Source: an uncultured Litoreibacter sp.
Lineage (GTDB): Bacteria > Pseudomonadota > Alphaproteobacteria > Rhodobacterales > Rhodobacteraceae
DNA length: 64,000 nt
Direction: 5' to 3'
Assembly (NCBI GenBank): GCA_947501685.1
Contig: CANMWQ010000003.1
Coordinates: 372,001 to 436,000 of the forward strand
Part shown: piece after piece, positions 1 through 13,273 of the stretch
How the letters are laid out: each line of letters opens with the position of its first letter
Position numbering within the stretch: position 1 is the first letter of the stretch
Made by a program: the position numbers and the translations under genes
Notes under the pieces: model-generated
Databases searched by the model: none
The model's input: only the letters and a program-made list of their open reading frames with translations
What the model was told of the DNA's origin: nothing

Positions 1-387
1 GCCGTGGCCCTTGCCGGGGCCTCGATGACGCCTGCACTGGCCCAAAGCGCCAAGCCAGAGATCAAGCAAAAGGCCGCAGCGAAAGCCAAAACCACCAAGC
101 CGCGCCGTGCGAGCACGAAAATCACGCGGGTTTGTGCGCCCGGTGAAGTGCGCAAAGCAGGCCGCTGTGCCAGCCGCGACAGTGTCACCGACGGCTCCCT
201 GCGTCATCCGATCATTCTGATGCCCGGCCAGCGCTTTGAAAGCGCCATCCCCGCCATGGCCAACCCGGCAGGCCAGGGCCTGCCCCTGCTGGAAAACGCC
301 ACCTATTACCAGATCGGCGAGCGGGTGATTTCAGTCGATAATGAAAGCCGGATGATCCTCGCGGTGATCGAGCCTGAGGACAAGTAG
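1..387 (+). CDS. Small exported hypothetical protein, 5' end missing
   Basis: The reading frame is open from the first base of the window to TAG at 385-387, so the true start probably lies upstream. The first visible residues, including ALAGASMTPALAQ, look like the end of a signal peptide with an A-L-A-type cleavage site. A Lys/Ala-rich stretch follows, then two cysteines in a CAPGEVRKAGRC context, and a C-terminal segment with alternating hydrophobic and charged residues (YYQIGERVISVD). I do not recognise the family; the tail loosely resembles small periplasmic RcnB-like proteins, which is only a guess. It converges on uvrA with three bases between the stop codons. Confidence 0.6.
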   Translation, partial: AVALAGASMTPALAQSAKPEIKQKAAAKAKTTKPRRASTKITRVCAPGEVRKAGRCASRDSVTDGSLRHPIILMPGQRFESAIPAMANPAGQGLPLLENATYYQIGERVISVDNESRMILAVIEPEDK

Positions 388-390
388 ACC

Positions 391-3297
<2,907 letters not shown>

Positions 3298-3363
3298 GGT
3301 CCACCCCAAACAGCGATCCCGCGACAGATAGCCCCCCACGCAGGAAATGCCACAGGGTTAACA

Positions 3364-3378
3364 GAACGTATAGAGAAC
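3364..3378 (-). promoter_or_regulatory. LexA (SOS) box upstream of uvrA
   Basis: On the minus strand the sequence is GTTC, seven bases, GTTC, which is the alphaproteobacterial LexA recognition pattern. It reads in the same direction as uvrA and lies 67 bases upstream of the chosen start codon. uvrA is a classical SOS gene, so the assignment is well supported by context. Confidence 0.85.
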
Positions 3379-3440
3379 ATCCACAGATTTATTTGATCCG
3401 CCGCAAAAGACCGGCTGCCATCCCGTCCCCAGCGCCCTTG

Positions 3441-3506
3441 CTTTCCATGTTCAAAAATATCCCGGGGGGAGGCGCGTCAGCGACGGGGGGCAGAGCCCCC
3501 CACCAC
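3441..3506 (-). repeat. Rhodobacterales-type intergenic repeat (hairpin plus ATATTTTTGAA core)
   Basis: Downstream of lpdA, read on the minus strand, a GGGGGGC...GCCCCCC hairpin is followed by a GTCGCTGACGC linker, a C-run and the core GGGATATTTTTGAACATGG. The same architecture recurs at 21.9, 24.6 and 28.5 kb, and the core alone recurs at 32.9 and 38.9 kb, always in sense orientation after a gene. It probably contributes to transcript 3' ends. It is not a classic intrinsic terminator because no U-run directly follows the hairpin. Confidence 0.7.
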
Positions 3507-3533
3507 CGCGACGCCGTCAGGCGGCGCAAATCG

Positions 3534-4943
3534 TCAAAAATGTATTGCCCGTCCGTAAGCATCCAAAACGCTTTCATGCATCATCTCAGACAGCGTCGGA
3601 TGCGGGAAGACAGTGTTCATCAGATCTTCTTCCGTGGTCTCGAGCGCGCGGCCCACGACATAGCCCTGGATCAGCTCGGTCACTTCCGCGCCGACCATGT
3701 GGGCACCCAGAAGCTCTCCGGTCTTGGCGTCAAAGATGGTCTTCACCATGCCCTCGGGTTCGCCCAGCGCAATCGCCTTGCCGTTGCCGATGAAGGGGAA
3801 GCGGCCGACCTTGATGTCGAGCCCCATCTCCTTGCATTTGGCTTCCGTATATCCGACAGAGGCCACTTGCGGATGGCAGTAGGTACAGCCCGCAATCGCC
3901 TCGGGGCGCACGGGGTGGACGTTGTTTTTGCCTGCGATCAGCTCGGCCACCATGACGCCCTCATGCGAGGCTTTATGTGCCAGCCACGGGGCCCCGGCCA
4001 GATCGCCGATGGCAAAAACGCCGTCCACGCCGGTGCGGCAATAGGCGTCGACCACCACATGGGTGCGGTCCACTTTGATGCCCATCTCCTCAAGCCCCAG
4101 CCCTTCGACATTGCCGACGATCCCCACGGCGGAGATCACGGTGTCAAACTCCTGTTTCTCAACCTTGCCGCCCACCTCGATATGGGCGGTGACTTTGCCA
4201 CCAGATTTGGACGGGGCCCGGTCGAGCTGTTTGACCATGGCCTTTTGCATGATCTTCATGCCTTGTTTCTCGAAGGCCTTCTTGGCGAAGGCAGAAATTT
4301 CCTCGTCCTCCACGGGCAGCACGCGGTCCATCACCTCGACCACGGTCGTGTCGGCCCCCAGCGTGTTGTAGAAGCTGGCAAATTCGATGCCGATGGCGCC
4401 GGAGCCGATGACCAGCAGCTTTTTCGGCATGCGCGGCGGCGTCAGCGCGTGTTTGTAGGTCCAGACCAGATCGCCGTCGGCCTCCAGCCCCGGCAGCTCG
4501 CGGGCGCGCGCGCCGGTGGCCAGCACGATGTTCTTGGCGCTCAGCTCTTGCGCGCCCTTGTCGGTCTTGACGGAGATCTTGCCTTTGCCCACCAGCTTGG
4601 CCTCGCCCATGATGGTCTTGATCTTGTTCTTCTTCATCAAATGGCCAATGCCGCCCGAGAGCTGCCCCGCGACGCCGCGCGAGCGTTTGACCACGGCGTC
4701 CAGATCGTAGCTGATGCCCTCGGCTTTCAGGCCGAACTCCTTGGCGCGGTGCATCAGATGGAACACTTCCGACGAACGCAGCATGGCTTTGGTCGGGATA
4801 CAGCCCCAGTTCAGGCAGATGCCGCCCAGATGTTCGCGCTCCACAATGGCCACGTTCAGCCCCAGCTGCGCGCCGCGAATGGCGGCGACATAGCCGCCGG
4901 GTCCGGCACCAATCACAACGAGGTCAAAATTTTCTGAGGCCAT
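3534..4943 (-). CDS. lpdA: Dihydrolipoyl dehydrogenase (E3)
   Basis: This FAD enzyme reoxidises dihydrolipoamide with NAD+ in 2-oxoacid dehydrogenase or glycine cleavage complexes. The 469-residue protein has the FAD-binding GAGPGG at 12-17, the redox-active disulfide in CLNWGC (Cys43 and Cys48), a second nucleotide-binding GSGAIG, and the catalytic histidine motif FPHPTLSE near the C-terminus. The start is ATG 4943, preceded by a GGGAGAA ribosome binding site. No E1 or E2 genes are adjacent, so the partner complex cannot be named from this window. A 10-base-pair palindrome 42 bases upstream may be an operator. Confidence 0.95.
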   Translation of the reverse strand: MASENFDLVVIGAGPGGYVAAIRGAQLGLNVAIVEREHLGGICLNWGCIPTKAMLRSSEVFHLMHRAKEFGLKAEGISYDLDAVVKRSRGVAGQLSGGIGHLMKKNKIKTIMGEAKLVGKGKISVKTDKGAQELSAKNIVLATGARARELPGLEADGDLVWTYKHALTPPRMPKKLLVIGSGAIGIEFASFYNTLGADTTVVEVMDRVLPVEDEEISAFAKKAFEKQGMKIMQKAMVKQLDRAPSKSGGKVTAHIEVGGKVEKQEFDTVISAVGIVGNVEGLGLEEMGIKVDRTHVVVDAYCRTGVDGVFAIGDLAGAPWLAHKASHEGVMVAELIAGKNNVHPVRPEAIAGCTYCHPQVASVGYTEAKCKEMGLDIKVGRFPFIGNGKAIALGEPEGMVKTIFDAKTGELLGAHMVGAEVTELIQGYVVGRALETTEEDLMNTVFPHPTLSEMMHESVLDAYGRAIHF

Positions 4944-4984
4944 GGTTCTTCTCCCGCTCCGAAGGGCGCTGCATCGCGCGCCGA

Positions 4985-5008
4985 AAATAGTTTAACACTA
5001 AACTATTT
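4985..5008. promoter_or_regulatory. Operator-like palindrome upstream of lpdA
   Basis: Perfect 10-base arms AAATAGTTTA and TAAACTATTT are separated by ACAC. It lies 42-65 bases upstream of the lpdA start in an otherwise unremarkable spacer, a position typical for a repressor or activator site. No regulator gene adjoins it, so the cognate factor is unknown. Confidence 0.4.
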
Positions 5009-5045
5009 GCCGCGGTTCCATAAAGCAACCGCGCCGGACCATAAG

Positions 5046-5085
5046 CTGCTATGCGCCCTATGCATAACGAGGGTGGGCATAGCAG
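5046..5085. repeat. Imperfect hairpin between DUF924 gene and lpdA
   Basis: Arms CTGCTATGC and GCATAGCAG (9 bp) enclose a shorter CCC/GGG pairing. There is no U-run on either strand, so it is not a standard intrinsic terminator. It lies 24 bases beyond the DUF924 stop codon and could mark that transcript's 3' end. Confidence 0.3.
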
Positions 5086-5108
5086 GCGGCTTAACCAGAA
5101 GACCCGCC

Positions 5109-5687
5109 TCAGGCGGTGGCTTGCATCTCGCGCACCGTCGCGCCGTAGCCGCCTTCGGCCAGAAATGCGTGCTCCGCCCGCAGCGTGCGGCGCTCCAGCG
5201 CTTCGTTGCGGAAGGGGAAGCGGCCAAAGCGGCGGATCACGTCGCGATGGGCTTGGGCATGCAGCAGATTGGAGCTGTCCTCGCCCTCCATGCGGGTGGT
5301 GAACATGCGAATGCAGCGCTCCTGATCCGAGATGCATTCGGAATGCATCATCGGCATGTAGAAGAACTGCCGCGCCGGGCCGTCGATCTTGAGGTCCCAG
5401 TCGCGTTCAACGGCGATTTTGGACAGGGCCAATGCGGCGCGGTCCGTCGCGTAGGCCTTGGCCGTGCCGCGATACATGTTGCGTGGGAATTGATCCGTCA
5501 GGATCAGATAGGCCAGCGCGCCGCTTGGATAGGTCATCCAGAGCGACAAGGCGCCTTCGCTTGCGCTTTCCCAAACAGGTTCGAACCGTTTGCGAATGTC
5601 AGCGTCCAGCGCGTCGCTTTGATCGTACCATCCTGCGGGCCCGATCTCGTCTAACCAAAAACTCAGTACATCTTCAGGTCTAGCCAC
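5109..5687 (-). CDS. DUF924 family protein
   Basis: The 192-residue protein matches the DUF924 family, an all-helical fold of unknown function related to TPR-like proteins. Features include the N-terminal VLSFWLDEIGP, the central LTDQFPRNMYRG with its family-typical DQFPRN core, and YMPMMHSE. I chose the GTG at 5687 because GGAGG sits five bases upstream; an in-frame ATG at 5762 would add 25 residues without family homology. It precedes lpdA on the same strand, but the 165-base gap with a hairpin and palindrome suggests separate transcripts. Confidence 0.85.
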   Translation of the reverse strand: MARPEDVLSFWLDEIGPAGWYDQSDALDADIRKRFEPVWESASEGALSLWMTYPSGALAYLILTDQFPRNMYRGTAKAYATDRAALALSKIAVERDWDLKIDGPARQFFYMPMMHSECISDQERCIRMFTTRMEGEDSSNLLHAQAHRDVIRRFGRFPFRNEALERRTLRAEHAFLAEGGYGATVREMQATA

Positions 5688-5824
5688 AGCGTCCTCCGTT
5701 ACGACAGGCCCCCAACACCTTAACAAGGCGTAAATGAAGCGTGGCAAGCAAATCCCCGTCACGCAAGGGTTTTTCGTGCCCTATTCTTCCCCCTTAGCGA
5801 TAACGTGACTTTCATGACGCTGTG

Positions 5825-7159
5825 TTACGACGGATCACGCTCAGATGGGGTGTCAGGATCCGTTTCTCCGTCCCAGCCTTGCACCGCAGACCAGTTTTCA
5901 TCCTCGTCATCGTCCAGATCGGAGTAATAATCCTGCGCCACCTCCGCCGCGATGGCCATACCTGCCGAGGTGACGGGCGCATATGGCGTGGGGTCATAGG
6001 CCTCCGCTTCGGCCGCATAGGCCGAAGAGCGCCGCGTCATGCGGTAGACGCCATAGCCCGCGATGGCCAGCATCAGCACGATGATCACCGACCAGAAGCC
6101 TCCGGGGCCGAACTGGGTCATGATCCAGCCGATCAGAATGGGGCCACCCACGGCCCCCAACCCGTTGACAAACAAAAACCCGCCGGAGGCGGCGGCCATG
6201 TCGTCGGGCTCCAGATAGTCGTTGGTATAGGCGATCAGCAGCGCATAAAGCGGGTTGGACATGCCGCCCAGCAGGAAGGCCGAGACGCAAAGCGCCCAGA
6301 ATTGCCCGGAGAACAGCCAGCCCATCGCAGCGGCCAGCGCGCCCAGCATGGCGACCCCGATGATCAGCACCCGGCGGTCCATGCGGTCCGACAGAAAGCC
6401 AATGGGATATTGCAGCAGCATCGCGCCCACGAATATGGCCGAGATGAAGATCGAGATTTGCCCCACGCTCATCCCGATTTGCGTAGCATAGACCGCCGAC
6501 ATCCCGAATTGCGCGGCGAAGACGCTGCCTAGCAGGAACATGCCCACAAAGCCCAGCGGCGACTGGCGGTAAAGCTCCAGCAGCCCCATGGATTTGGTGG
6601 TGTCAAAGCTGGGCGTGGGGGCAACGGACAGCAGGATCGGCGCGAAGGAGATCGAGACCAGCACCGACGGGATCACGAACAGCATCCAGCCCGCCGGGTC
6701 TGCCACGTTCAAAAGGCCTTGCGCCGCGATAATGCCAAACATCTGCACCATCATATAGACCGACAGCGTTTGGCCGCGTGTGTCATTGGTGGCCGCGTTG
6801 TTCAGCCAGCTTTCGGCTGTCACATAGAGCCCCGAAAAGCAGAACCCCACCAGCACGCGCAGCCCGATCCACGCAATCGGATTGGTCATGGCCGGGTAGA
6901 GGATCAGCGCCGCCGAGACCATCGAGCCCAGCGCCGCGAAGACCCGCACATGGCCCACCCGGCGGATAAAGTCAGGCGCCAGCCGGGAGCCGCCCAGAAA
7001 GCCGAGGAAATAGGCGGAGGTGATCAGCGACAATTCAAAGGTCGAGAACCCCTCCAACGCGCCGCGCACCCCCATCAGGGTGCCTTGCATCCCGTTGCCG
7101 ACCATCAGGAACATCATGCCCAGGAGCAGCGCCCAGGCATTGCCAATCACTGTGAACAT
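5825..7159 (-). CDS. Major facilitator superfamily transporter
   Basis: The 444-residue inner-membrane protein has about twelve hydrophobic segments in two six-helix halves, and an SDRMDRR loop of MFS type between the halves (FLSDRMDRRVLI). The general pattern resembles YcaD-like MFS proteins, but the substrate cannot be inferred. The last 60 residues are hydrophilic and very acidic (DLDDDEDENW), a cytoplasmic tail not usual for the family. I prefer ATG 7159 (MFTVIGNAW), with AAGGTGA upstream, over the in-frame start at 7225, since the first membrane helix begins there. It is downstream of queA on the same strand with a 145-base gap. Confidence 0.85.
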   Translation of the reverse strand: MFTVIGNAWALLLGMMFLMVGNGMQGTLMGVRGALEGFSTFELSLITSAYFLGFLGGSRLAPDFIRRVGHVRVFAALGSMVSAALILYPAMTNPIAWIGLRVLVGFCFSGLYVTAESWLNNAATNDTRGQTLSVYMMVQMFGIIAAQGLLNVADPAGWMLFVIPSVLVSISFAPILLSVAPTPSFDTTKSMGLLELYRQSPLGFVGMFLLGSVFAAQFGMSAVYATQIGMSVGQISIFISAIFVGAMLLQYPIGFLSDRMDRRVLIIGVAMLGALAAAMGWLFSGQFWALCVSAFLLGGMSNPLYALLIAYTNDYLEPDDMAAASGGFLFVNGLGAVGGPILIGWIMTQFGPGGFWSVIIVLMLAIAGYGVYRMTRRSSAYAAEAEAYDPTPYAPVTSAGMAIAAEVAQDYYSDLDDDEDENWSAVQGWDGETDPDTPSERDPS

Positions 7160-7304
7160 CGCGTGGGTCACCTTTCGGCTGGGGGTGGTCACCACCCCGT
7201 GGGAATCGGATGCGTGTGGACGCAATCATTGCCCCTCTACGCCCGCGTTTCGCGCCTCGCAACGACCAATTTCATGTCGCGTCCAGAACCCAGCCTTGCG
7301 TCCT

Positions 7305-8345
7305 CTAGGGCACCAGCAGCGAGCTGTCCCCGTAGGAGAAGAACCGGTAGTCCTGCGCCACGGCATGGGCGTAGATCTCGCGCATCCGGTCTTGCCCCAT
7401 CAGCGCGGAGACCAGCATCAGCAGCGTCGATTTGGGCAGGTGGAAATTCGTCATCAGCGCGTCGGTGAGCTGAAACTGGAAGCCGGGGTAGATGAAGATG
7501 TCGGTCTCCCCGCTCCATGCAGTGATGGTGCCCGGCCCGCTGGCCGCCGTCTCGATCAGGCGCAGGGCGGTGGTGCCCACGGGGATCACCCGCGCCCCGC
7601 GCGCTTTGGCGGCGTTGATCTGGGCGGCGGTGGCGGCCTCCACCTGCCCCCATTCGGCATGCATTTTGTGGGTCGTGACGTCCTCCACCTTCACGGGCAG
7701 GAAGGTGCCTGCGCCGACATGCAGCGTGACTTCCGCGAACTCCACACCTTTGGCCTTCAATGCCTGCAACAATGGCGTGTCGAAATGCAGGGAGGCCGTG
7801 GGGGCCGCGACCGCGCCTTGATGCTTGGCAAAGGCGGTTTGGTAATCCTCCTTGTCGCGCGCGTCGGCGGCGCGTTTGGCGGCAATGTAGGGCGGCAGGG
7901 GCATTTGGCCTGCTTCAGCCAAGGCTGCATCAAACGCCTCCCCCTGCAGGTTGAAATAGAGCACCCCCTGCCCGTCCACGCGGTCTATCAGCGTGGCGGA
8001 GAGGCCCGCGTCAAAGGCAATCTCCTCGCCGTCGCGGACCTTGCGTAAGGGTTTGATCAGCGCCCGCCAATGGCCGCGCGTATCTGGGCTGAGCAGCGTC
8101 ACCTCGATCTTTGAGGTATTGCCGTCGCGGGTGCGCGTGCCAAAGAGCCGCGCGGGGATGACCTTGGTGTTGTTCAGGACCAGCAGGTCGCCTTCGCGCA
8201 GCATATCCGGCAGGTCGCGCACATGGGTGTCACGCACCGTGCCGCCGCCCTCCGCCACCAGCATCCTGGCCGCGCTGCGCGGGGACACAGGCCGCGTGGC
8301 GATCAGCCGCTCGGGCAGCTCAAAATCGAAATCATCAAGTTTCAT
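7305..8345 (-). CDS. queA: tRNA preQ1(34) S-adenosylmethionine ribosyltransferase-isomerase
   Basis: QueA transfers the ribosyl part of SAM to preQ1 at the wobble position of GUN-anticodon tRNAs, forming epoxyqueuosine. The 346-residue length and the sequence [39 protein letters not shown] and the C-terminal [14 protein letters not shown] are typical of the family. The upstream AsmA-like gene ends seven bases before its start, so the two are probably co-transcribed. No tgt or queG gene lies in this window. Confidence 0.95.
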   Translation of the reverse strand: MKLDDFDFELPERLIATRPVSPRSAARMLVAEGGGTVRDTHVRDLPDMLREGDLLVLNNTKVIPARLFGTRTRDGNTSKIEVTLLSPDTRGHWRALIKPLRKVRDGEEIAFDAGLSATLIDRVDGQGVLYFNLQGEAFDAALAEAGQMPLPPYIAAKRAADARDKEDYQTAFAKHQGAVAAPTASLHFDTPLLQALKAKGVEFAEVTLHVGAGTFLPVKVEDVTTHKMHAEWGQVEAATAAQINAAKARGARVIPVGTTALRLIETAASGPGTITAWSGETDIFIYPGFQFQLTDALMTNFHLPKSTLLMLVSALMGQDRMREIYAHAVAQDYRFFSYGDSSLLVP

Positions 8346-8352
8346 GGCTGGG

Positions 8353-11300
8353 TCAATTCTGCAGTTTTGGCGGCGGTTGGCGGAAGATCTCGCGGAACCG
8401 ACCGGGGGTAAAGACGGAAAGCGGGTTCACGCCCACCTTTGGCGCATCTGCCGCACCGGCCAGCGTGTAGTTGAAGCCAAACAGCCCCTCGCCCCGTTTG
8501 GAGAACAAAAACCCCAAGGGTCGGTTCACCAGATAAAGCGGCGAGACCACGCCCTGCATCTGCATGCGGCGCTGCGTGGTCGAATAAACCCCGTCCATCG
8601 TGATGCCCATGGACGGGCCCACCGCGCGGCTTTCGCGCAGGCGCACGCCGCCGGGGGACAGGGTGAAGAAGGCCTCCACCTCCGAGAATAAGATGCCGTC
8701 GCCAGAGAGCTGCTCGAGCAGCCCGACCACCGAAAGGGCCGAGAGCAGATCGGCCAAAGCGGGCGCGTTCTTGATGCGGGTATTGGCCACGGAAAGCTGA
8801 CCGTTGAACTCCCCCGGACGGCCCGTGGGTTGCAGCACGAGGGTCATCTCGCCGCCGCGCGCATTGCGGAACACGCCCGTCGAGCGGATCACCCCGCCGC
8901 CATCGGCGGAGGCCACCCGCACGGCCAGCCCGCGCTCTGTCGGGACCAAAGTGCCGTTGATCGCGGAGGCTCCGTTGATATTGCCCGTGAAGCGGCCATC
9001 AAGGCCGCGCTGGTTGCGGAACTGGCCGCGAAAATTGTCGATGCGGATGTCATCGGTGACGATCAGGCTGTCCAGCGCCAAATCCAGCGGCGGGCCGCCT
9101 TGCCCTGCAGTCTGCCCGCTGCCCACGCCGAATTGCCGTATATCGACCGTGCCACCGCGCACCTGCAATTGCACCGGAACACCGCGGCCACGCCCGACCA
9201 CCTCCACCCGGCTGTTGAGCCGCCCGTTCACTTGCAGCGGGTCAAACACCGCGCGTTCCAGCCCGCCACCGGGGCGCAAGCTGACGCGGCCTTTGGCCTC
9301 CAGCCCTGCGCCTGCAATGTCCAAGGCGCGCACCACGGGGCGCGCGCCCAGCGTGGCAGCCAGCCGCAGCCTGCCGGTTTGGTTTGGCGCTTTGCGCCAG
9401 CCCAACGCCTCGATGCTCAGACCCACGCCGCGCAGGTTAGAGGTCAGCTCCAGCTCAGGCGGGGTGTTTTTCTGCAAGGACAGCGTGAACTGCCCCTGCC
9501 CCCGGCCCGTGACCGCACCGTCGGGCAGGTCAATCTCGAAGGCGCGCAAAGCCGCTTGGGACAGCGCGATCGTGCCGGTCACTTGCGAGCTATCGGGGGT
9601 GCCCGGCCCCAGCGCGCGCTGCCATGCAAGTGTGATTGGCACGCCGTCCAGCGCCGCCGCGCCCTCAATGGCCAGCACGCCGCTGCCTGCGGTGAGCGCG
9701 AGTGCGTCCGACGTGATCACCCGCCCCGGCACCAGCGCGTCAGAGGTCAGGTCGCGCAGTTCCGCTACTACGTCATAGCGCACATCTTCCACCTTCAGGC
9801 CCTTGGCCAGAGGCAGGAACAGCTTGGCGGTGACGTCGGCCTGCCCTTGTGCCAGATCGGTGGAGAGGTTGGATTTGCTGAGGAACTCGAACGGCTTTTC
9901 ATCGAGCAAGGACAGAGCCGCCTGCATCGGGCCACGCGCGCGCAGCGCGATCTCCGCATCGGGGATTTTCTGATCAACATCCGGGATTTGCATCACCGAG
10001 CCCGCCATATCCAGCCGCTCGCCATTGGGGGCGGTGACGTAACCCTCATGCAGCGCGAGGGTCAGCTCGTTCTTGGCGATGGTGACATAGCCCCGCCCGC
10101 CTTCGACTTGTGGCAGGGTCTTCATGTAGCGCACTTTGGCGTTTTCGAAATCAAAGGTCACAGCCGCCTCGGGCGGCGCGCCGGGGCGCACGCGGATCGC
10201 AGCGGCGGCGTTTTTCAGATCGCCCGAGCGGATATTGGTGGTCAGCCAGTTGCGGGTCTTTTGCACCGCCGAGGTGGGCCAGAGCGACAGCAGGTCGCCT
10301 TGGCCGATCTCCGACAGCCGCGCGTCCACGGAGGCGATCCAGCCCGCCTCGTCAATCGACACTTTGCCGCCCGCGACGATCTCCGTATCCGCGCCGCGCA
10401 GCACCAATTGGCCGAGGTCTGCCGTCAGGTCCAAGGGGCGGTAGCGCAGGTCGGCCCGCCCCTCGCTGAACCGCACGGGTGTCTCGAAAATGCCCTCAGG
10501 GTCGAGGCGGATATCGGCCAGCCGGATCTGCATCAGCAAGGTTTCGGGAATGCCCGCGACCACGTCTTTGAGGTCGGCATGGCCCTGCCCGGACAGGCGC
10601 AGCTCGGGCGCGTCGATCTCGAGCCCTTCGAGATGCAGCCGCTGCGTGGCGGTGCTGAACCGCACGGAGGTCTTGGCGCTGTTGAGGGGCAGCGGCTTGG
10701 CCTGCGGGGCGGGTTGCACGAAGCCGCGCCCGATATCGAGCCCGCCCGAGAAGCTGATCAGCTCGCCTTGGGTGCCGAACTCCGTGGTCAGGCGACCATC
10801 GACCGGCGCATCCAGCAGGGTCAGGAAGTTCAGCGTGCTGACCTGTTCGGCCACGTCGCGCATGCGCAGCTGCGAGAACTCCGCCTGAAGCCGGCCGCCG
10901 CCCGCGCCCTTGGCCTTATCGGCCGACAGTACCAGCGTCGCCGGGGCCTCGCCATCCATGGCCAGATCAAAGGCCACCTCGAGGTCAATGAAATTGACCT
11001 CATTGGTCAGTTTCAGCTGGCCGTCCTGCACCGCAATGATCCGGCCCGCGCGTTGGTCGTCCAGCGTCAGCGTCACGCCGCTGACAGTCACGGTTTCCAG
11101 CTCGCGCATCGCCGGGTGTTCGAACAGGGCATCGACCTGCGCAATCGCGTCGGCCAGTGAGTTTGCCGCCAGATCGCCGCCCGTCAGACCGCTGTCCACG
11201 GCAAAGGCAAACTGGCCATCTGCGTTGCGGGTCAGGTTGACGCGGGCGTCGCGGATGCTCAGTGTTTCGAGCGCTATGCGGCCTTGCAGCAGCTCGGAGG

Positions 11301-11754
11301 TGTCAACCTGCACTTGCAGGCTGGGCAGCGCCATCAGCGGCATGTTGGGCGCGTCGCGCAGGCGCACGCCTTGCAGCTCGACCGTGGGGCGCAGCTGGTC
11401 GTCGAGCAGCCCCACGCGGATGCCGCTGATATCGAGCCCCGGCCCCTCGATCTGGGCGTTGATGCGGGCCTCCGCCTCCTGCGTGGCCCAGTCGGGCAGC
11501 GCCACGGAGCGGCCCATCAGCAGTACCACGGCCACCATGATCATCGCGGCGGTGAAGCTGACAAGGGCGGTGGCGATGGACAAAAACACCCAGCGTTTGC
11601 GGGTACGACGGCGCGCGCGTGCAACCTCACCGGGGTTGCCGCCGGGCAGTGGCGGGGCCGCGTCTATTCCTTCAAGCTCCGCGTCGCCTAAGGCGGGGCC
11701 GTCCGGCGCGTCGTTATCCGACGCCTCCGCGCTGTGTTGGTTTTGCTCAGCCAT
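8353..11754 (-). CDS. AsmA-like / DUF3971 (YhdP-type) membrane-anchored protein
   Basis: This 1133-residue protein has a cytoplasmic N-terminus of about 60 residues (acidic, then basic ARRRTRKRW), a single membrane helix, and a very long periplasmic region of repeated beta-rich segments ending in the AsmA C-terminal pattern. Proteins of this class (AsmA, YhdP, TamB relatives) are thought to form lipid-carrying bridges between the two membranes. I chose ATG 11754 (MAEQNQH) with GAGG five bases upstream; ATG at 11769 is a close alternative. It heads a probable operon with queA. Confidence 0.85.
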   Translation of the reverse strand: MAEQNQHSAEASDNDAPDGPALGDAELEGIDAAPPLPGGNPGEVARARRRTRKRWVFLSIATALVSFTAAMIMVAVVLLMGRSVALPDWATQEAEARINAQIEGPGLDISGIRVGLLDDQLRPTVELQGVRLRDAPNMPLMALPSLQVQVDTSELLQGRIALETLSIRDARVNLTRNADGQFAFAVDSGLTGGDLAANSLADAIAQVDALFEHPAMRELETVTVSGVTLTLDDQRAGRIIAVQDGQLKLTNEVNFIDLEVAFDLAMDGEAPATLVLSADKAKGAGGGRLQAEFSQLRMRDVAEQVSTLNFLTLLDAPVDGRLTTEFGTQGELISFSGGLDIGRGFVQPAPQAKPLPLNSAKTSVRFSTATQRLHLEGLEIDAPELRLSGQGHADLKDVVAGIPETLLMQIRLADIRLDPEGIFETPVRFSEGRADLRYRPLDLTADLGQLVLRGADTEIVAGGKVSIDEAGWIASVDARLSEIGQGDLLSLWPTSAVQKTRNWLTTNIRSGDLKNAAAAIRVRPGAPPEAAVTFDFENAKVRYMKTLPQVEGGRGYVTIAKNELTLALHEGYVTAPNGERLDMAGSVMQIPDVDQKIPDAEIALRARGPMQAALSLLDEKPFEFLSKSNLSTDLAQGQADVTAKLFLPLAKGLKVEDVRYDVVAELRDLTSDALVPGRVITSDALALTAGSGVLAIEGAAALDGVPITLAWQRALGPGTPDSSQVTGTIALSQAALRAFEIDLPDGAVTGRGQGQFTLSLQKNTPPELELTSNLRGVGLSIEALGWRKAPNQTGRLRLAATLGARPVVRALDIAGAGLEAKGRVSLRPGGGLERAVFDPLQVNGRLNSRVEVVGRGRGVPVQLQVRGGTVDIRQFGVGSGQTAGQGGPPLDLALDSLIVTDDIRIDNFRGQFRNQRGLDGRFTGNINGASAINGTLVPTERGLAVRVASADGGGVIRSTGVFRNARGGEMTLVLQPTGRPGEFNGQLSVANTRIKNAPALADLLSALSVVGLLEQLSGDGILFSEVEAFFTLSPGGVRLRESRAVGPSMGITMDGVYSTTQRRMQMQGVVSPLYLVNRPLGFLFSKRGEGLFGFNYTLAGAADAPKVGVNPLSVFTPGRFREIFRQPPPKLQN

Positions 11755-11913
11755 TGGGCCTCGTTTCATGCCTCGCCTTGTCCCACTCCGCTTTTCGCCT
11801 TTGTGACGCAATCTGATGTTGCAGCGCTTTACGGGGCTTGTCTTTATTTATACTGACCTAGCTTGCCATCACATCACTTTTTTCTTCGACCCCTCGCAAA
11901 AAGGATTTTCCGC

Positions 11914-12383
<470 letters not shown>

Positions 12384-12387
<4 letters not shown>

Positions 12388-13208
12388 GCCTCAGCCTGCG
12401 CGAGATGGCCGTAGAGGTGCTCAGCACCGCTGACGCCCATGCGAAAGTGACGCTCAGCCGCGCCCATGCCGCCCGCTGGCAGGCCGCGCGCGCGGCGGGG
12501 GAAGACATCCCTTTAGGCCTCGCCACGCCGCCCGACGCCCCTGCCCGGCCCGCCAAGCCGGAGCTGCTGTCGCCGCGCGACGTGCCGCACCGCAAGCCCG
12601 GCACGCCGGAAGGCCGTGTGGCCATGCTGCATGCCATCGCCCATATCGAGCTGAACGCGGTGGACCTGCATTGGGACATCATCGCGCGGTTTCCCGAGAC
12701 TGACTTCCCCATGGGGTTCTATGATGATTGGGTGAAGGCGGCGGATGAGGAATCCAAGCATTTCGGGCTTCTGTCCGATTGCCTGACCCGGCATGGCAGC
12801 CATTACGGCGCGCTGCCTGCCCATGCGGGCATGTGGCAGGCGGCCTCCGACACGGCGGGCGATATCATGGGCCGTCTGGCCGTGGTGCCGATGGTGCTGG
12901 AGGCGCGCGGGCTGGACGTCACACCCGGCATGATCGCGCTGTTCAAACAGGCCAAGGATAAAGAGACCGTGGAGGCGCTGGGCGTGATCTATGCCGAGGA
13001 GGTCGCGCATGTGGCTTACGGCTCCAAATGGTTCCACTTCCTGTGTGGCCGCGAGAACCGCGACCCGAAGGAGGCGTTTCATACGCTGGTGCAGCGCTAT
13101 TTCCACAGCCCGCTGAAACCGCCCTTCAACGAGGAAAAACGCGCCGAAGCGGGCATTGCGCCAGACTTCTACTGGCCCCTCGCACAGACCCCGGCCGCGC
13201 TGAGCTGA
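12384..13208 (+). CDS. DUF455 family ferritin-like protein
   Basis: The 274-residue protein belongs to DUF455, a ferritin-like di-metal fold related to the tRNA hydroxylase MiaE. Candidate metal ligands are the Glu/His clusters in AHIELNAVDLHWD, ADEESKHF and YAEEVAHVAYG, spaced as in a four-helix bundle. Its function is not established. The four-base overlap with the peroxiredoxin gene suggests a linked role, perhaps in oxidative stress or metal handling; that is inference from context only. Confidence 0.88.
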
Positions 13209-13273
13209 CATGGTGCCAAAGCGCATCAACTGATGCCCGGAAGTCACTCTACAATCAGCAAAAAGCCGCTCTT

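Noticed and set aside
8830-11160. A 776-codon plus-strand open frame opposite the AsmA-like gene
   Set aside because: Its His/Gln/Arg-rich product has no domain and no ribosome site; the minus-strand protein has a signal anchor and family pattern.
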